Part shown: in pieces, positions 1 through 10,650 of the stretch | Numbering within the stretch: the stretch's first letter is position 1 | How the letters are laid out: every line of letters begins with the position of its first letter | Origin: CAYQTL01 sp964420405 | GTDB taxonomy: Bacteria > Acidobacteriota > Thermoanaerobaculia > Thermoanaerobaculales > Sulfomarinibacteraceae | NCBI GenBank assembly: GCA_964420405.1 | Contig: CAYQTL010000081.1 | Location: forward strand, 1-23,841 | Direction: 5' to 3' | DNA length: 23,841 bases | Position numbers and translations under genes: made by a program | The notes under the pieces: model-generated | What the model saw: only the letters and a program-made list of their open reading frames with translations | Told to the model about the DNA's origin: nothing | Database searches by the model: none

Positions 1-371
1 CCCCGCCCTGCCACCCTCAGAGAGCTGGCCGCTGCGCGGCTGGCGGGTCGCTCTGCGGCCGAGTGTCGATCTGTCGAGGGGGGCACGGCTGGGGCGCGCG
101 TCGAACCCGCGGTGCGGTGCTTCTCGGCCGGGTGCTTCGCACCCGCGACATCCTGAACGCTGCCCCTGCCGCCGCTCACGACGCGAGCGACTCGTCGGAC
201 CGCTCCCAGAGACCCGGTGGCGGCCATGCCCAGCGATCCCGCGGTGACCTCTGTGGTCGCGCTCGCCGCCGCAGGCTCTCCGTGCCCGGGCCGCTGTCGC
301 TGTCCCTGCCGCTGCAACGCGGCGACGAGCGCCGACGCACGCGGGATCATCTCGTCGGGATCGGGCTGGCG
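1..371. other. Intergenic left edge, no convincing gene
   Basis: I see no gene here. The + strand is open in frame 1 from the left edge to a TGA at 154-156, but the roughly 50-residue translation is compositionally poor and matches nothing I recognise, so a truncated gene tail is possible but unsupported. The stretch holds a short perfect hairpin (129-145), a GCTGTCGCTGTCCCTG-type module near 291-316 that recurs at 23740-23760, and GGGATC-type and GCTGGCGCTACG sequences at 343-376 that belong to the repeat family described further right. Confidence 0.5.
129..145. terminator. Short perfect hairpin, possible terminator
   Basis: CGGGTGC and GCACCCG form a perfect 7-bp stem around a TTC loop. 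It lies 227 bp beyond the end of the minus-strand PEP/pyruvate-binding gene. No T-tract follows on either strand, so intrinsic termination is unproven; it may simply be a repeat fragment. Confidence 0.25.
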
Positions 372-376
372 CTACG
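291..376. repeat. Degenerate fragment of composite palindromic repeat
   Basis: Three pieces of the repeat family found at 10651-10956 and 23430-23828 lie together here: a CCGCTGTCGCTGTCCCTGCC module (291-310), GGGATC-type words (343-365), and the 12-mer GCTGGCGCTACG (365-376), identical to one end of the inner arm at 10684-10695 read in reverse. The last piece overlaps the stop codon of the neighbouring minus-strand gene. The fragment is diverged, so homology is an inference from shared words and their order. Confidence 0.45.
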
Positions 377-2705
377 ACGGCGGGCCGAGAAAGGCGAGCG
401 CGCGGTCGTCCTCTGCGTCCATGATGACGTGCAGCAGCCGCCCGGAGGCGACGGACGGGACATGGATCACGCGGACGACGCCGGCCAGACCGGCGTGGCG
501 AGGGGCGAGCTCGGCGAGCCGGTTGGCGCTGTCCTCGAGGAACTCCCGGTTCCAGATCACCTCGTCCTCGTCCGGGTACAGCGGCAGGTAGCTGATGCCC
601 GACTCCACCAGGTCCTGGAAGAAGTGGGTGCCGAAGGAGACGTCGGGCAGGTACGAGCCCTTCTTGCGGGCGATCTCGACCAGCATGGAGGTATGGCAGA
701 TGTCGGCGTAGGTGACGGGCACGCCGAGCTTGATGTCGCCCCGGCTGCCCCAGCGCCCGGGGCCCATCAGCACGAAGCGGCGCTCGGGCAGCACCCGGTT
801 GAGCGTCCCCACCGCCTTGGCCACGTCGAGCATCGCCTCGCGGCTGGGCAGCTTCTCGTAGTCGCGGGGATCCACGAGGACGACGTACTCCTGGTTGCGG
901 ACCTGCCCCATCTGGACGTGGCGGGTGGCCGAGAACACCGAGTCGGCCAGGGACACACCCGACGGCACCGGCACCCGCTTGGCGGCGGAGCCCAGCGACA
1001 GGGCGCGGCACTGGAGCATGTGCAGGTGCTCGCCGTCGTGGGCGAGCTCGACGTCGACCGGCTCGCCGAGCCCCTCCTCCAGGATGTCGAGGATCTCCTT
1101 GAGGTCAGCCGGGAACGTCGACCGGACCAACCCCTCGAAGGTCACCACCAGCTCGCGCGCGTTCATCTGGGCCATCACGCCGACCATCGGCAGCAGCTGG
1201 TCGTTGCGGTAGATGGAGAACAGCTGGGTCATCTGGGGCAGCCGACGGCCGACGCGCCGCAGCACGTCGATCAGGGGAAGTGTGCGGAACTGGCCCTCGG
1301 TCAGGTCGACGACGTCGACCTCGTGCTGGGAGTAGCGGTACACCTCCACCGGCTGTTGGACCGCGCGCAGGGTGGGCTGCTCGAGGGCCACGAGCACCGG
1401 GTAGTCTGCGCCGGTGCGGTCGACCGCCCGCGTGCCCAGACCCACCACCAGCCGCGCCATCCCGTCGGTGCGGCGGATCCGCGGCGACCACCGCATCTCG
1501 CAGCGCGAGAAGGCGACACCGGCGAACACGGGCAGCAGCAGGTCGCCGATCTCCCGACCGACCACCACCTGGATGAGGATCCCCATCTGCTCCTGGAAGT
1601 CGAGCAGGCCGCGCTCGCGCCGGTACTCGATCGGGTCCGGGTGGAAGATGGAGGCGTAGACCTCGGCGATCGCGTCCTCCAGCTCGGCGAGGCGCTTCTC
1701 GATGGGTCCCCGGTTGGGGATGAAGAGGCTCTTGTACTTGCCCGAGAACGCGTGACCGATGCGGTCCTCGAGCAGCGACGAGGAACGCACCACCAGCGGT
1801 CGCTCGCCGATCCGTTCGAGCATCTTCCAGAGCCCGTCGTGGATCGTCGGCGGGAAGGTGCCGCTCTTGAACAGCCGCTCGACGAGCGGGAACTCCTCCT
1901 TCACCTCGTCGATCGGCTTGTACTTGACGTTGATCAGCTCCTCGAGGCCGTTGTACTCGATGAACTCGAGGATCCCGTTGGACGGGATGAAGTACGAGGT
2001 GGGCACCCTGTGGCGCAGCTCGTAGGTGCCCTTGCGGGCGGCGGTGAGCAGGATCGCCTCGGCCAGGACGAGGCCCGCGGCCTTGCCGCCCAGCCTGCCC
2101 TGGTTGCCGTCGGTGGGGATGATGTGGTCGAGCACGTCGCCGAACTCGCGCACCCGGATGAACCGCTTGGCGACCGCGATGAAGTCGAGCTGGTCGGTCA
2201 GCAACCGCCGCACGAGCGCCGCGCGGGTGCCGATCACGTCCTCCCGCGGCGCGACCGCCTCGCCGGGGGCGAAGTCCAGGAACTCCCGTACCTTGTCGCG
2301 CAGCATCGGCAGCGGCGTGTCGGCGTCCTCGGCGAGCCGCGAGACCTCGAACGCGAGCTGGCGCTTCTCGGTCAGCAGGATGGTGGCCGAGATCTCCTCG
2401 GCTGCCAGGTAGCGCTCGGCGTACTTCAGGGCGAGCTCGTACAGGGCGTGGTGCGAGTTCGACGGCAGCTGGGGCTTGGGTCGGTTGGGGTCCGGGTGGA
2501 TCCGCGAGCCCACCAGCCGCAGCGCCACCGCGAGCTCGTGGTCGAGAGCGTCGAAGTCGACCATTCCCTGCCGCTGCATGTCCACCAGCAGCTTCCGGCA
2601 GACGCGCTCGGCCAGCTCCGGTCGGCGGCGTTGGAGATCGTCGAACTGGGTCCGCCAGATCGGAGGCTCGGACCGGACGGCCGGGACGTCGACGCCGTCG
2701 CTCAC
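372..2705 (-). CDS. PEP/pyruvate-binding domain protein (PPDK N-terminal type), no phosphohistidine domain
   Basis: A 777-residue protein with the N-terminal, ATP-grasp-like nucleotide-binding domain of pyruvate phosphate dikinase and PEP synthase. Visible marks are GGKAAGL (about residues 206-212), VVRSSSLLED (about 305-314) and FSGKY (about 320-324). The first ~200 residues are helical and not recognisable. A conserved C-terminal block contains LMGPGRWGSRGD and FGTHFFQDLVESG. Canonical enzymes continue with a swivelling domain carrying the catalytic TSH histidine and a PEP-binding TIM barrel; neither is present, so complete PEP synthase chemistry is unlikely and the substrate is unknown. 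The frame is open to an upstream ATG at 2930, but that extension translates repeat DNA. GTG at 2705 fits because homology-like sequence begins just after it and a TACAAT box lies 8 nt upstream. The stop codon lies inside a repeat fragment. Confidence 0.85.
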   Translation of the reverse strand: MSDGVDVPAVRSEPPIWRTQFDDLQRRRPELAERVCRKLLVDMQRQGMVDFDALDHELAVALRLVGSRIHPDPNRPKPQLPSNSHHALYELALKYAERYLAAEEISATILLTEKRQLAFEVSRLAEDADTPLPMLRDKVREFLDFAPGEAVAPREDVIGTRAALVRRLLTDQLDFIAVAKRFIRVREFGDVLDHIIPTDGNQGRLGGKAAGLVLAEAILLTAARKGTYELRHRVPTSYFIPSNGILEFIEYNGLEELINVKYKPIDEVKEEFPLVERLFKSGTFPPTIHDGLWKMLERIGERPLVVRSSSLLEDRIGHAFSGKYKSLFIPNRGPIEKRLAELEDAIAEVYASIFHPDPIEYRRERGLLDFQEQMGILIQVVVGREIGDLLLPVFAGVAFSRCEMRWSPRIRRTDGMARLVVGLGTRAVDRTGADYPVLVALEQPTLRAVQQPVEVYRYSQHEVDVVDLTEGQFRTLPLIDVLRRVGRRLPQMTQLFSIYRNDQLLPMVGVMAQMNARELVVTFEGLVRSTFPADLKEILDILEEGLGEPVDVELAHDGEHLHMLQCRALSLGSAAKRVPVPSGVSLADSVFSATRHVQMGQVRNQEYVVLVDPRDYEKLPSREAMLDVAKAVGTLNRVLPERRFVLMGPGRWGSRGDIKLGVPVTYADICHTSMLVEIARKKGSYLPDVSFGTHFFQDLVESGISYLPLYPDEDEVIWNREFLEDSANRLAELAPRHAGLAGVVRVIHVPSVASGRLLHVIMDAEDDRALAFLGPPS

Positions 2706-2713
2706 GAGCAGGA

Positions 2714-2719
2714 ATTGTA
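2714..2719 (-). promoter_or_regulatory. Candidate -10 box (TACAAT) for PEP/pyruvate-binding gene
   Basis: TACAAT on the minus strand ends 8 nt before the GTG start, in a locally A/T-rich patch unusual for this window. A TG dinucleotide lies just upstream (TGGGTACAAT). No convincing -35 element is visible 17 bp upstream. Transcription from it would begin at or within about two bases of the start codon, giving a leaderless mRNA; no ribosome binding site is present. Confidence 0.5.
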
Positions 2720-2810
2720 CCCAGTTTTTACCTCGAGGGGTGTTGCGGCGCCGGGAATCCCGCGACGACGTCGGGCGCGGTGCGATCACGAGCTCCCCGA
2801 CCTGGCATGC

Positions 2811-2872
2811 TTCGCGGGCCGAGCCGGCGCGCCAGCTTCCAGCCGGCATGCTTCGCAGGCCTTCGCCTGCGC
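2811..2872. repeat. Palindromic repeat arm (GCCAGCTTCCAGCCGGC family) with terminal hairpin
   Basis: The core GCGCCAGCTTCCAGCCGGCA (from 2829), followed by TGCTTCGCAGGCC, is the same unit as the left inner arms at 10684 and 23629. A partial second copy of its end (CTGGCATGCTTCGCGGGCC) precedes it at 2811-2829. CGCAGGC and GCCTGCG (2854-2871) form a perfect 7-bp stem around CTTC. It sits in the 240-bp gap between the DUF4340 gene and the PEP/pyruvate-binding gene, where the hairpin could also end the ABC operon transcript. No T-tract is present. Confidence 0.6.
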
Positions 2873-2945
2873 ACGACGAGGTGGCAGGCGCCCGCGGTTC
2901 GCGAGCCGGAGCTCGAGCAGGCTCGACCACCGCCGCCGGAGATGC

Positions 2946-4337
2946 TCACGCTCCGTCGTCGGCCTCCGTCGCGGCCTCCTCAGCCTCCCTCGCGGGCGTC
3001 TCGAGCAACGCGTCAGGGTCGGCCAGGATCGACTCCACGACCGACGCCGGCACCGCCATGACGGTATCCCGCCGGGTGACGGTCACCAGGGCCTCGCCGC
3101 CGTCCGCGAGGGGGGCGTGGAACGTCAGCACCACGGCATCCGGCGGCTCCTCCCGGTCGAGCTCCCCGGCGTCGAGCACGAGCTCGACCCGGCCGCTCGC
3201 GGGGGTCGGCGGGGTCACCAGGTCGTAGCCGGTCGCCTCGAGGTCGGCGAGGGCCCGCAGCCGGTCGGACACCGCCACCGCGTTCGCCGGCTCGCCGTCG
3301 GCGGTCCGCCAGACGCCGTCGCCGCGCTCGAGCGTCACCACCTCGTCTCCCGAGGCGATGGTGAGGCCGTCGACGTCCCAGGTGTCGAACGGGTACACCG
3401 CCTCCGAGCGCCAGCGCACGGGCGCCCGGTCGAGCCGGGTCCGCACCGTGTCGCGTACCCAGAACTGGTGGCGGCCGTCGCGCCGCATCGCGACCTGGGT
3501 GGCGCCGTCCACCTCGCGGGTCGCGCCCAGCTCGAGCACGGTCGGGTCGTCGCCGTCAGCGCGGATCACCCGAACGCGGTACTCCGGCCGATCGAGCCCG
3601 AGCCCCGCCGGGTCGGCGTCGGCCGGCAGGAACTCCTCAACCGTCAGCGCGTTGAGGTCGGACACGAGGCCCTCCAGGTGGTCGCGGTCGGCGAGGTCCT
3701 CGACCGGCTCCACCAACTGCCACCGGTCGTCGGCGCGCACGACCTCGATCAGGTCGCCCTTCGCCACGATCGACAGCGCCGCGACCTGGTCGGCGAACAG
3801 GTCGACCACGTCCTTCGAACGCCAGGCGTCGACCTCGCTCTCGAGATCGTCGGCGAACCATCCGGGAGTCAGCAGCAGCTCCCCCTCGCCACGCAGTCGG
3901 ACGGCCCGGTTGGAGCCGAGAGCGGTGTCGCCCCCGATCTCGAGCGCCACGATGCCGCCGTCGGCCGTCGCCAGCTCGACCTCCAGCGACGGCTCGTCGA
4001 GGCCGTAGGCGGCCGGGTCCACCTCGTCCCCGGCCAGCCGGCGCTCGACCCGCAGCCCGAGCAGCGAGCCGAGAGCCGAGGACACGGTGGCCTCGGCCGC
4101 CGGGTACTCGAGGGGCGCCTCCAGCCACCACTCGCCGTCGCGCTTCGCGAGCCGGATCCAGTCGTCGCCGTCGCGCACCGCAAGCGCCGTCACGTCGTCC
4201 CGCTCGAGGTCCGGGAACACCCGGTCTGCCCGCTCCCGGAGCTCGTCGGTCGTGGGGCGGTGGCGCTCGACGAGCAGCACCCACGCGGCGAGCGCCGCCA
4301 CCGCCAGGGCGAGGATCAGCAGGTTCTTCGTCTTCAC
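2946..4337 (-). CDS. DUF4340 domain-containing membrane-anchored protein
   Basis: A 463-residue protein with one N-terminal membrane segment (about residues 5-22), followed by a long beta-rich acidic region in which W-x-L-x-x-P-type repeats recur (REWWLEAP-like near 70, DDRWQLVEPVEDLADRDHLEGLVSDLNALTVEEFLP-like near 205-240). That is the DUF4340 pattern: tandem modules sensing or scaffolding in the periplasm, without a known enzymatic role. DUF4340 genes typically follow GldG-like genes, as here. The GTG start at 4337 is preceded by GGGAGGTG at good spacing, and 27 bp separate it from the GldG-like stop. It is the last gene of the four-gene operon. The anchor implies most of the protein is outside the cytoplasm. 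Family assignment is from pattern memory; function is unknown. Confidence 0.82.
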   Translation of the reverse strand: MKTKNLLILALAVAALAAWVLLVERHRPTTDELRERADRVFPDLERDDVTALAVRDGDDWIRLAKRDGEWWLEAPLEYPAAEATVSSALGSLLGLRVERRLAGDEVDPAAYGLDEPSLEVELATADGGIVALEIGGDTALGSNRAVRLRGEGELLLTPGWFADDLESEVDAWRSKDVVDLFADQVAALSIVAKGDLIEVVRADDRWQLVEPVEDLADRDHLEGLVSDLNALTVEEFLPADADPAGLGLDRPEYRVRVIRADGDDPTVLELGATREVDGATQVAMRRDGRHQFWVRDTVRTRLDRAPVRWRSEAVYPFDTWDVDGLTIASGDEVVTLERGDGVWRTADGEPANAVAVSDRLRALADLEATGYDLVTPPTPASGRVELVLDAGELDREEPPDAVVLTFHAPLADGGEALVTVTRRDTVMAVPASVVESILADPDALLETPAREAEEAATEADDGA

Positions 4338-4364
4338 GGTCGCACCTCCCGACGTCCGGCGCCG

Positions 4365-5858
4365 TCAGTGCCGGCGGCGGCGCCAGACCAGCACGCCGGC
4401 TGCGATCGCCGCGCCCGGCAGCACCACGAGCACCACCAGCAGGATGGTCCGGAGCTGGTCGTTGGCGAGGTACAGGCTGACCTCCTCGACCTGCCGCGGC
4501 GGGATGCCGAGGCTCCGCTCGCGCTCGGCGAGCCAGTTGAAGGCGTTCATGGCGAGCGCGAGGTTGCCGGCGTTGCTGATCTGCGCGTCCGACAGGAAGT
4601 CCGAGTCGCCGAAGACGACCATCCGCCACTCCGGTGCCACAGGCACCTCCACCTCGGCGTCGTCGCTGTCGGCGGTCGCGGCGTCCCCGTTCTCGTCGGC
4701 GTCTCCGTCGAGCGCCACCGCGACGGACACCGGGCCCGGGGTGTCGGCCTCGTCGACGTCGACCGCGTCGCCCCGCAGCAGCATGCCGAGATCGGTCTCA
4801 CCCCAGCCGTCGGCGCTGGTCTCGACCAGCTCGACGCCGTCGCCGGTCGCCGAGACGGAGCGGGTGATGGTGAACAGCACCGCGAGACCCTCCATCCCGG
4901 TCGTCACCGGGTGGTCGGCGAAGTCCGTCAGGTAGACAGCCGACAGGTCGTAGAACGGCAGCTTGCGGGACGGGTCGATCACCAGGTCGTCGCCGGCCGC
5001 GACGCCCCGCTCGGCGAGGAAGGGCTCGAGCCGCGTCGTGCGCATGGTGCCGGACGGGTCGATCACCGGGTCCAGGCAGACCAGCAGCCGGCCGCCGCGG
5101 TCGAGGAACCGGCCGAGGGCCTCGATCTCCACCTCGGTGTACGGTTTGGTCGGCCCGATGATCGCCACCACGTCGGCGTCGTCGGGGACCTGGCCGGTGA
5201 ACAGCTCGAGGGGCTCGGCCTCGATCGTGTCTCGGGACAGGGCCTCGGACAGCACCGTCAGCGAGCGCTCCCCGGGCCCGGCCGTCGGCGTCTCGAGGCT
5301 CGCCTCGCCGTGGCCGGTGACGACGTACACCTTCGGCACGTCGGGCGCCACCAGCGACAGGATCGCGGAGGTGAACTGCTCCTCGCCGGTGAAGGCGGTC
5401 ATCCTCGGAGCCCCGCCGAGCTGCATTCCCTGGTAGTCGTAGTCGGCCATCTGCTCGGAGGTGACGTACCTGGTGCGCTCGCCGGCGACGAACACCACGG
5501 TGTCCGCGACCGAGATCCCGAACTCCTCGGCCAGCTGGCGGGTCGTGAGCGGCTCCCGGTCGGGGTCGATGTACTCGACCTCGATCCGGTCGGAGACCGC
5601 GGCGTACTGCTCGAGCAGCTCGCGCACCTGGTCGTACAGCGGGCTGCCCGGCACCATGAAGACCACCGCCCGCACCGTCTCGTCGAGGTCGCGGACCAGG
5701 TTCGCGGAACGCTCCGACAGGGTGTACACCTTGGACGTGGTCCAGTCCTGCTTCACGTAGCGTCGGGCGGAGAGGTAGTTGACGAGGATCGTCGCCGCGA
5801 GGACCAGCACCAGCCCGACGGCTCCGGCGGCACCGTAGCGGATCGCCTGTCGTCGCAT
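4365..5858 (-). CDS. GldG-like ABC transporter auxiliary protein (ABC-type uncharacterised transport family)
   Basis: About 497 residues, with an N-terminal membrane helix (about 11-28) and a C-terminal helix (about 470-492) followed by a WRRRRH cytoplasmic end, leaving a large extracytoplasmic domain between. The domain shows the GldG/IFT52-like pattern: KVYTLSERS near the start, EYIDPDREP, a VYVVTGHGEASL motif, a DADVVAIIGPTKPYTEVEIEAL segment, and RGGRLLVCLDP. In gliding Bacteroidota GldG belongs to the GldAFG exporter; homologues outside that phylum have no proven substrate. A TGA-GG-TGATG junction overlaps the permease end. GTG at 5861 or ATG at 5858 could start translation; ATG is preferred, with GGAGGTGAGG upstream. 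A low-complexity acidic insert (DGDADENGDAATADSDD) lies near residue 390 and may be a lineage-specific linker. Confidence 0.83.
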   Translation of the reverse strand: MRRQAIRYGAAGAVGLVLVLAATILVNYLSARRYVKQDWTTSKVYTLSERSANLVRDLDETVRAVVFMVPGSPLYDQVRELLEQYAAVSDRIEVEYIDPDREPLTTRQLAEEFGISVADTVVFVAGERTRYVTSEQMADYDYQGMQLGGAPRMTAFTGEEQFTSAILSLVAPDVPKVYVVTGHGEASLETPTAGPGERSLTVLSEALSRDTIEAEPLELFTGQVPDDADVVAIIGPTKPYTEVEIEALGRFLDRGGRLLVCLDPVIDPSGTMRTTRLEPFLAERGVAAGDDLVIDPSRKLPFYDLSAVYLTDFADHPVTTGMEGLAVLFTITRSVSATGDGVELVETSADGWGETDLGMLLRGDAVDVDEADTPGPVSVAVALDGDADENGDAATADSDDAEVEVPVAPEWRMVVFGDSDFLSDAQISNAGNLALAMNAFNWLAERERSLGIPPRQVEEVSLYLANDQLRTILLVVLVVLPGAAIAAGVLVWRRRRH

Positions 5859-5862
5859 CACC

Positions 5863-6609
5863 TCACCTCCACTTCTTCAGCTGCAGCGACGTCGTCGCCA
5901 GATACAGGAACAGCAGCCCCACCGACAGGGGGTAGACCACCCGCCGGCTGTCGACGATCCCCTTGGCGAAGTCGTCCATGTGGGTCCACAGGTTCATGTA
6001 GGCGAGCGCGTCCCGCAGCCACGACGACGACAGCAGCAGGTGCTCCACGAGGCCGATGGAAAACAGGCCGACCAGCATCGCGAAGGCGATGATCGCCGCG
6101 ATCAGCTGGTTGTCCGTCAGGGTCGAGGTGAAGGTGCCGACGGCCAGGAACAGGAACCCCACCAGCGCCACCCCGAGGTAGCCCGAGGCGACCGGTCCCA
6201 GGTCGATCTCCGAGTAGCGCTCGAGGATCAGCACGTAGACCACCGTCGGTGCCCACAGCACGAGGTAGAAGACGAAGGCGGCGATGAACTTGCCGGCGAT
6301 CACCTGGGCCTCGGTGAGGGGCGCCGTGAGCAGCGTCTCGACCGTCCCCGAGCGGCGCTCCTCGGCCACCAGCCGCATCGTGATCACCGGCACCACGAAG
6401 AGCAGGAACAACCAGAAGAAGATCGAGCCCCCGAAGAACAGCTCCAGCGGCGTCATCGACGGCGTCCGCGGGTCGTTGAGGATCGACACGATGAGGGAGA
6501 AGATGTAGCCCTGCATCAGCAGGAAGGCGGTCAGCACGATGTAGGCCAGCGGCGAGGAGAAGTACGCGATCAGCTCCCGCCGCACGATCGCCGTCACCTT
6601 GCGCACCAT
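5863..6609 (-). CDS. ABC-2 type permease, GldF-like
   Basis: A 248-residue integral membrane protein with about six hydrophobic helices, starting MVRKVTAIVRRELIAYFSSP, the typical ABC-2/GldF opening in which a basic N-terminus precedes the first helix. The ERRSGTVETLLTAPLTEAQVIAGK motif after the second helix pair is characteristic of ABC-2 permeases of the GldF/NosY type. It should dimerise and pair with the ATPase encoded immediately upstream: the ATPase stop and this ATG are separated by one base (TGA-G-ATG), implying translational coupling. Substrate is not deducible. GldG-like and DUF4340 partners downstream suggest export or mechanical work on an envelope component rather than nutrient uptake. 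Confidence 0.88.
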   Translation of the reverse strand: MVRKVTAIVRRELIAYFSSPLAYIVLTAFLLMQGYIFSLIVSILNDPRTPSMTPLELFFGGSIFFWLFLLFVVPVITMRLVAEERRSGTVETLLTAPLTEAQVIAGKFIAAFVFYLVLWAPTVVYVLILERYSEIDLGPVASGYLGVALVGFLFLAVGTFTSTLTDNQLIAAIIAFAMLVGLFSIGLVEHLLLSSSWLRDALAYMNLWTHMDDFAKGIVDSRRVVYPLSVGLLFLYLATTSLQLKKWR

Positions 6610-6610
6610 C

Positions 6611-7561
<951 letters not shown>

Positions 7562-7759
7562 CAGACCTCCGGACGAGGGGTCGTCGGACGGCTCCCCCGG
7601 GAAGCCGCCTCCTGCTGTCAGTCCGCGCGCCACCGTAGCAAAAACCCTGCCGGGTTGCGCCGCGGTTCCGGCGTTCCGGGGCGGGGTCTGATCCGTCAGC
7701 CTGGCGTCCGCCGCGTCAAACCGGCATCGCGCGCGGTGGCACCGCGGCGGGCCGCGCCC
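7562..7759. other. Intergenic region with the ABC operon promoter
   Basis: 198 bp between the ABC operon start and the FHA gene stop, both on the minus strand. It holds the sigma-54-type promoter candidate, an overlapping extended -10-like TGCTACGGT, and a ~65-nt leader before the GGAGG ribosome site. The part nearest the FHA gene (7690-7759) shows no clear hairpin with a T-tract. Confidence 0.4.
7637..7652 (-). promoter_or_regulatory. Candidate sigma-54 (-24/-12) promoter for the Gld-like ABC operon
   Basis: Minus-strand CGGCAGGGTTTTTGCT has GG and GC at the required 10-bp spacing and agrees with TGGCACGRNNNTTGCW at all defined positions except the first (C for T) and sixth (G for C). The start would fall near 7626, leaving a leader of about 65 nt before the ATG at 7561. 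An alternative sigma-70-type reading, TGCTACGGT, overlaps its -12 end. Two sigma-54 activator-type genes occur elsewhere in the window, which supports the site; a chance match cannot be excluded without a genome-wide scan. Confidence 0.5.
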
Positions 7760-8317
7760 TCAGCCGATCTGGGTGACGATCAGCATCAACGTCGTCGAGC
7801 CCAGGGTGAACTCCATGTGGTTCTCGACCTCGATCCGGTCGATCCGCTCGCCGTCGACGTAGGTGCCGTTGGTCGCGCCGAGGTCGACCAGCGTCGCCCG
7901 CTCGTCGCGGATCTCGAGCATCGCGTGGCGGCGGGAGACCTCCGAGTCCTTCAGCTGGACGTCCATGGTGGTGCCGCGACCGAGGAACACCCGCGGCGAG
8001 GTGACCGGGAACACGGTGCCGGCCTGCGAACCGGCGATGACCGCCAGCGAGTAGCGGCGGTCGCGGGGCAGCGGCGCCAGCTTCGGCAGCTCGGGGGACT
8101 CCGCCTCGGCGGCCTGCGGTCGTGGGCGCGGCGCCTGTCGCGGCCGGCGCGGGTCCGGGCCGCCCACGTTGGTCTCGTCACCTGTGTCGGCGGCCGGGTT
8201 CTGGACCTCGAAGGTGTGGCCGCAGCTGGTGCACTTGACCTTCTTGGTCCGCGCGTTGCCGAACCTCGCCTCGTCGTACCTGTACCGCGTGCTGCACTCG
8301 GGGCACGTGATGACCAC
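7760..8317 (-). CDS. Zinc-ribbon and FHA domain protein
   Basis: A 185-residue protein. An N-terminal MJ0042-type zinc ribbon has CPEC (Cys5, Cys8) and CTSC (Cys29, Cys32). A Pro/Arg-rich linker (about 45-85) follows, then a C-terminal FHA domain with GRG (about 115), SRRHA (about 130) and TNGTYVDG (about 152-159). FHA domains bind phosphothreonine peptides, so this is probably a cytoplasmic adaptor in Ser/Thr phosphorylation signalling; no kinase gene is in the window. GTG at 8317 is chosen because it precedes the ribbon directly and GGGAGG lies about 5 nt upstream. TATGAT at 8344-8349 is a strong -10 box. The gene appears monocistronic. MJ0042 plus FHA is known in Acidobacteriota and Myxococcota; its partner is unknown. 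Confidence 0.88.
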   Translation of the reverse strand: MVITCPECSTRYRYDEARFGNARTKKVKCTSCGHTFEVQNPAADTGDETNVGGPDPRRPRQAPRPRPQAAEAESPELPKLAPLPRDRRYSLAVIAGSQAGTVFPVTSPRVFLGRGTTMDVQLKDSEVSRRHAMLEIRDERATLVDLGATNGTYVDGERIDRIEVENHMEFTLGSTTLMLIVTQIG

Positions 8318-8343
8318 CGCCGCCTCCCGGACCGCTGCCGTCC

Positions 8344-8349
8344 ATCATA
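8344..8349 (-). promoter_or_regulatory. -10 box (TATGAT) for the zinc-ribbon/FHA gene
   Basis: TATGAT on the minus strand is a near-consensus -10 element, flanked by an AAAA patch in otherwise G+C-rich DNA. It lies 26 bp upstream of the GTG, giving a leader of about 20 nt that contains the GGGAGG site. No clear -35 is seen 17 bp upstream. Confidence 0.5.
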
Positions 8350-8402
8350 GCGCTTTTCCCGCGCCCTCGGGGGCGTTCCCGGTCGACGGAAGTCACCGTC
8401 GC

Positions 8403-8483
8403 TTCCGATCCCGATCCCGATCCCGATCCCGTTCCCGACGGTGCCATCGGAATCGGGGTCGGGATCGGGGACGGGAACGGATC
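8403..8483. repeat. Inverted pair of GATCCC hexamer arrays (hairpin)
   Basis: The left arm (8403-8440) carries four GATCCC-phase units followed by GTTCCC; the right arm (8446-8483) is its diverged inverse (GGAATCGGGGTCGGGATCGG and following bases). Only about 5 bp separate the arms, so a single-stranded form would fold into a long imperfect hairpin. It lies between the S9 peptidase stop and the FHA promoter. It is the simplest version of the element also seen at 10651-10956 and 23430-23828, and may also act as a 3' end for the peptidase mRNA. Confidence 0.85.
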
Positions 8484-8498
8484 AGCGAGTCCGGGGCG

Positions 8499-10571
<2,073 letters not shown>

Positions 10572-10650
10572 GGGTCTCCTCCAGCCCGGCGGCTCCGGGG
10601 TGGAGGCCATGGTAGCCGGTCCGGACTCGCGGCTCGAGGCAGCCTGCTCC

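Noticed and set aside
1..156. 3' end of a truncated + strand gene
   Set aside because: The frame is open to a TGA at 154-156, but its residues show no recognisable pattern and other frames are equally open.
63..6092. A 2009-codon open frame on the + strand
   Set aside because: It lies antisense to six well-supported genes and translates to His/Arg/Asp-rich sequence with no domain; it arises from high G+C codon use on the opposite strand.
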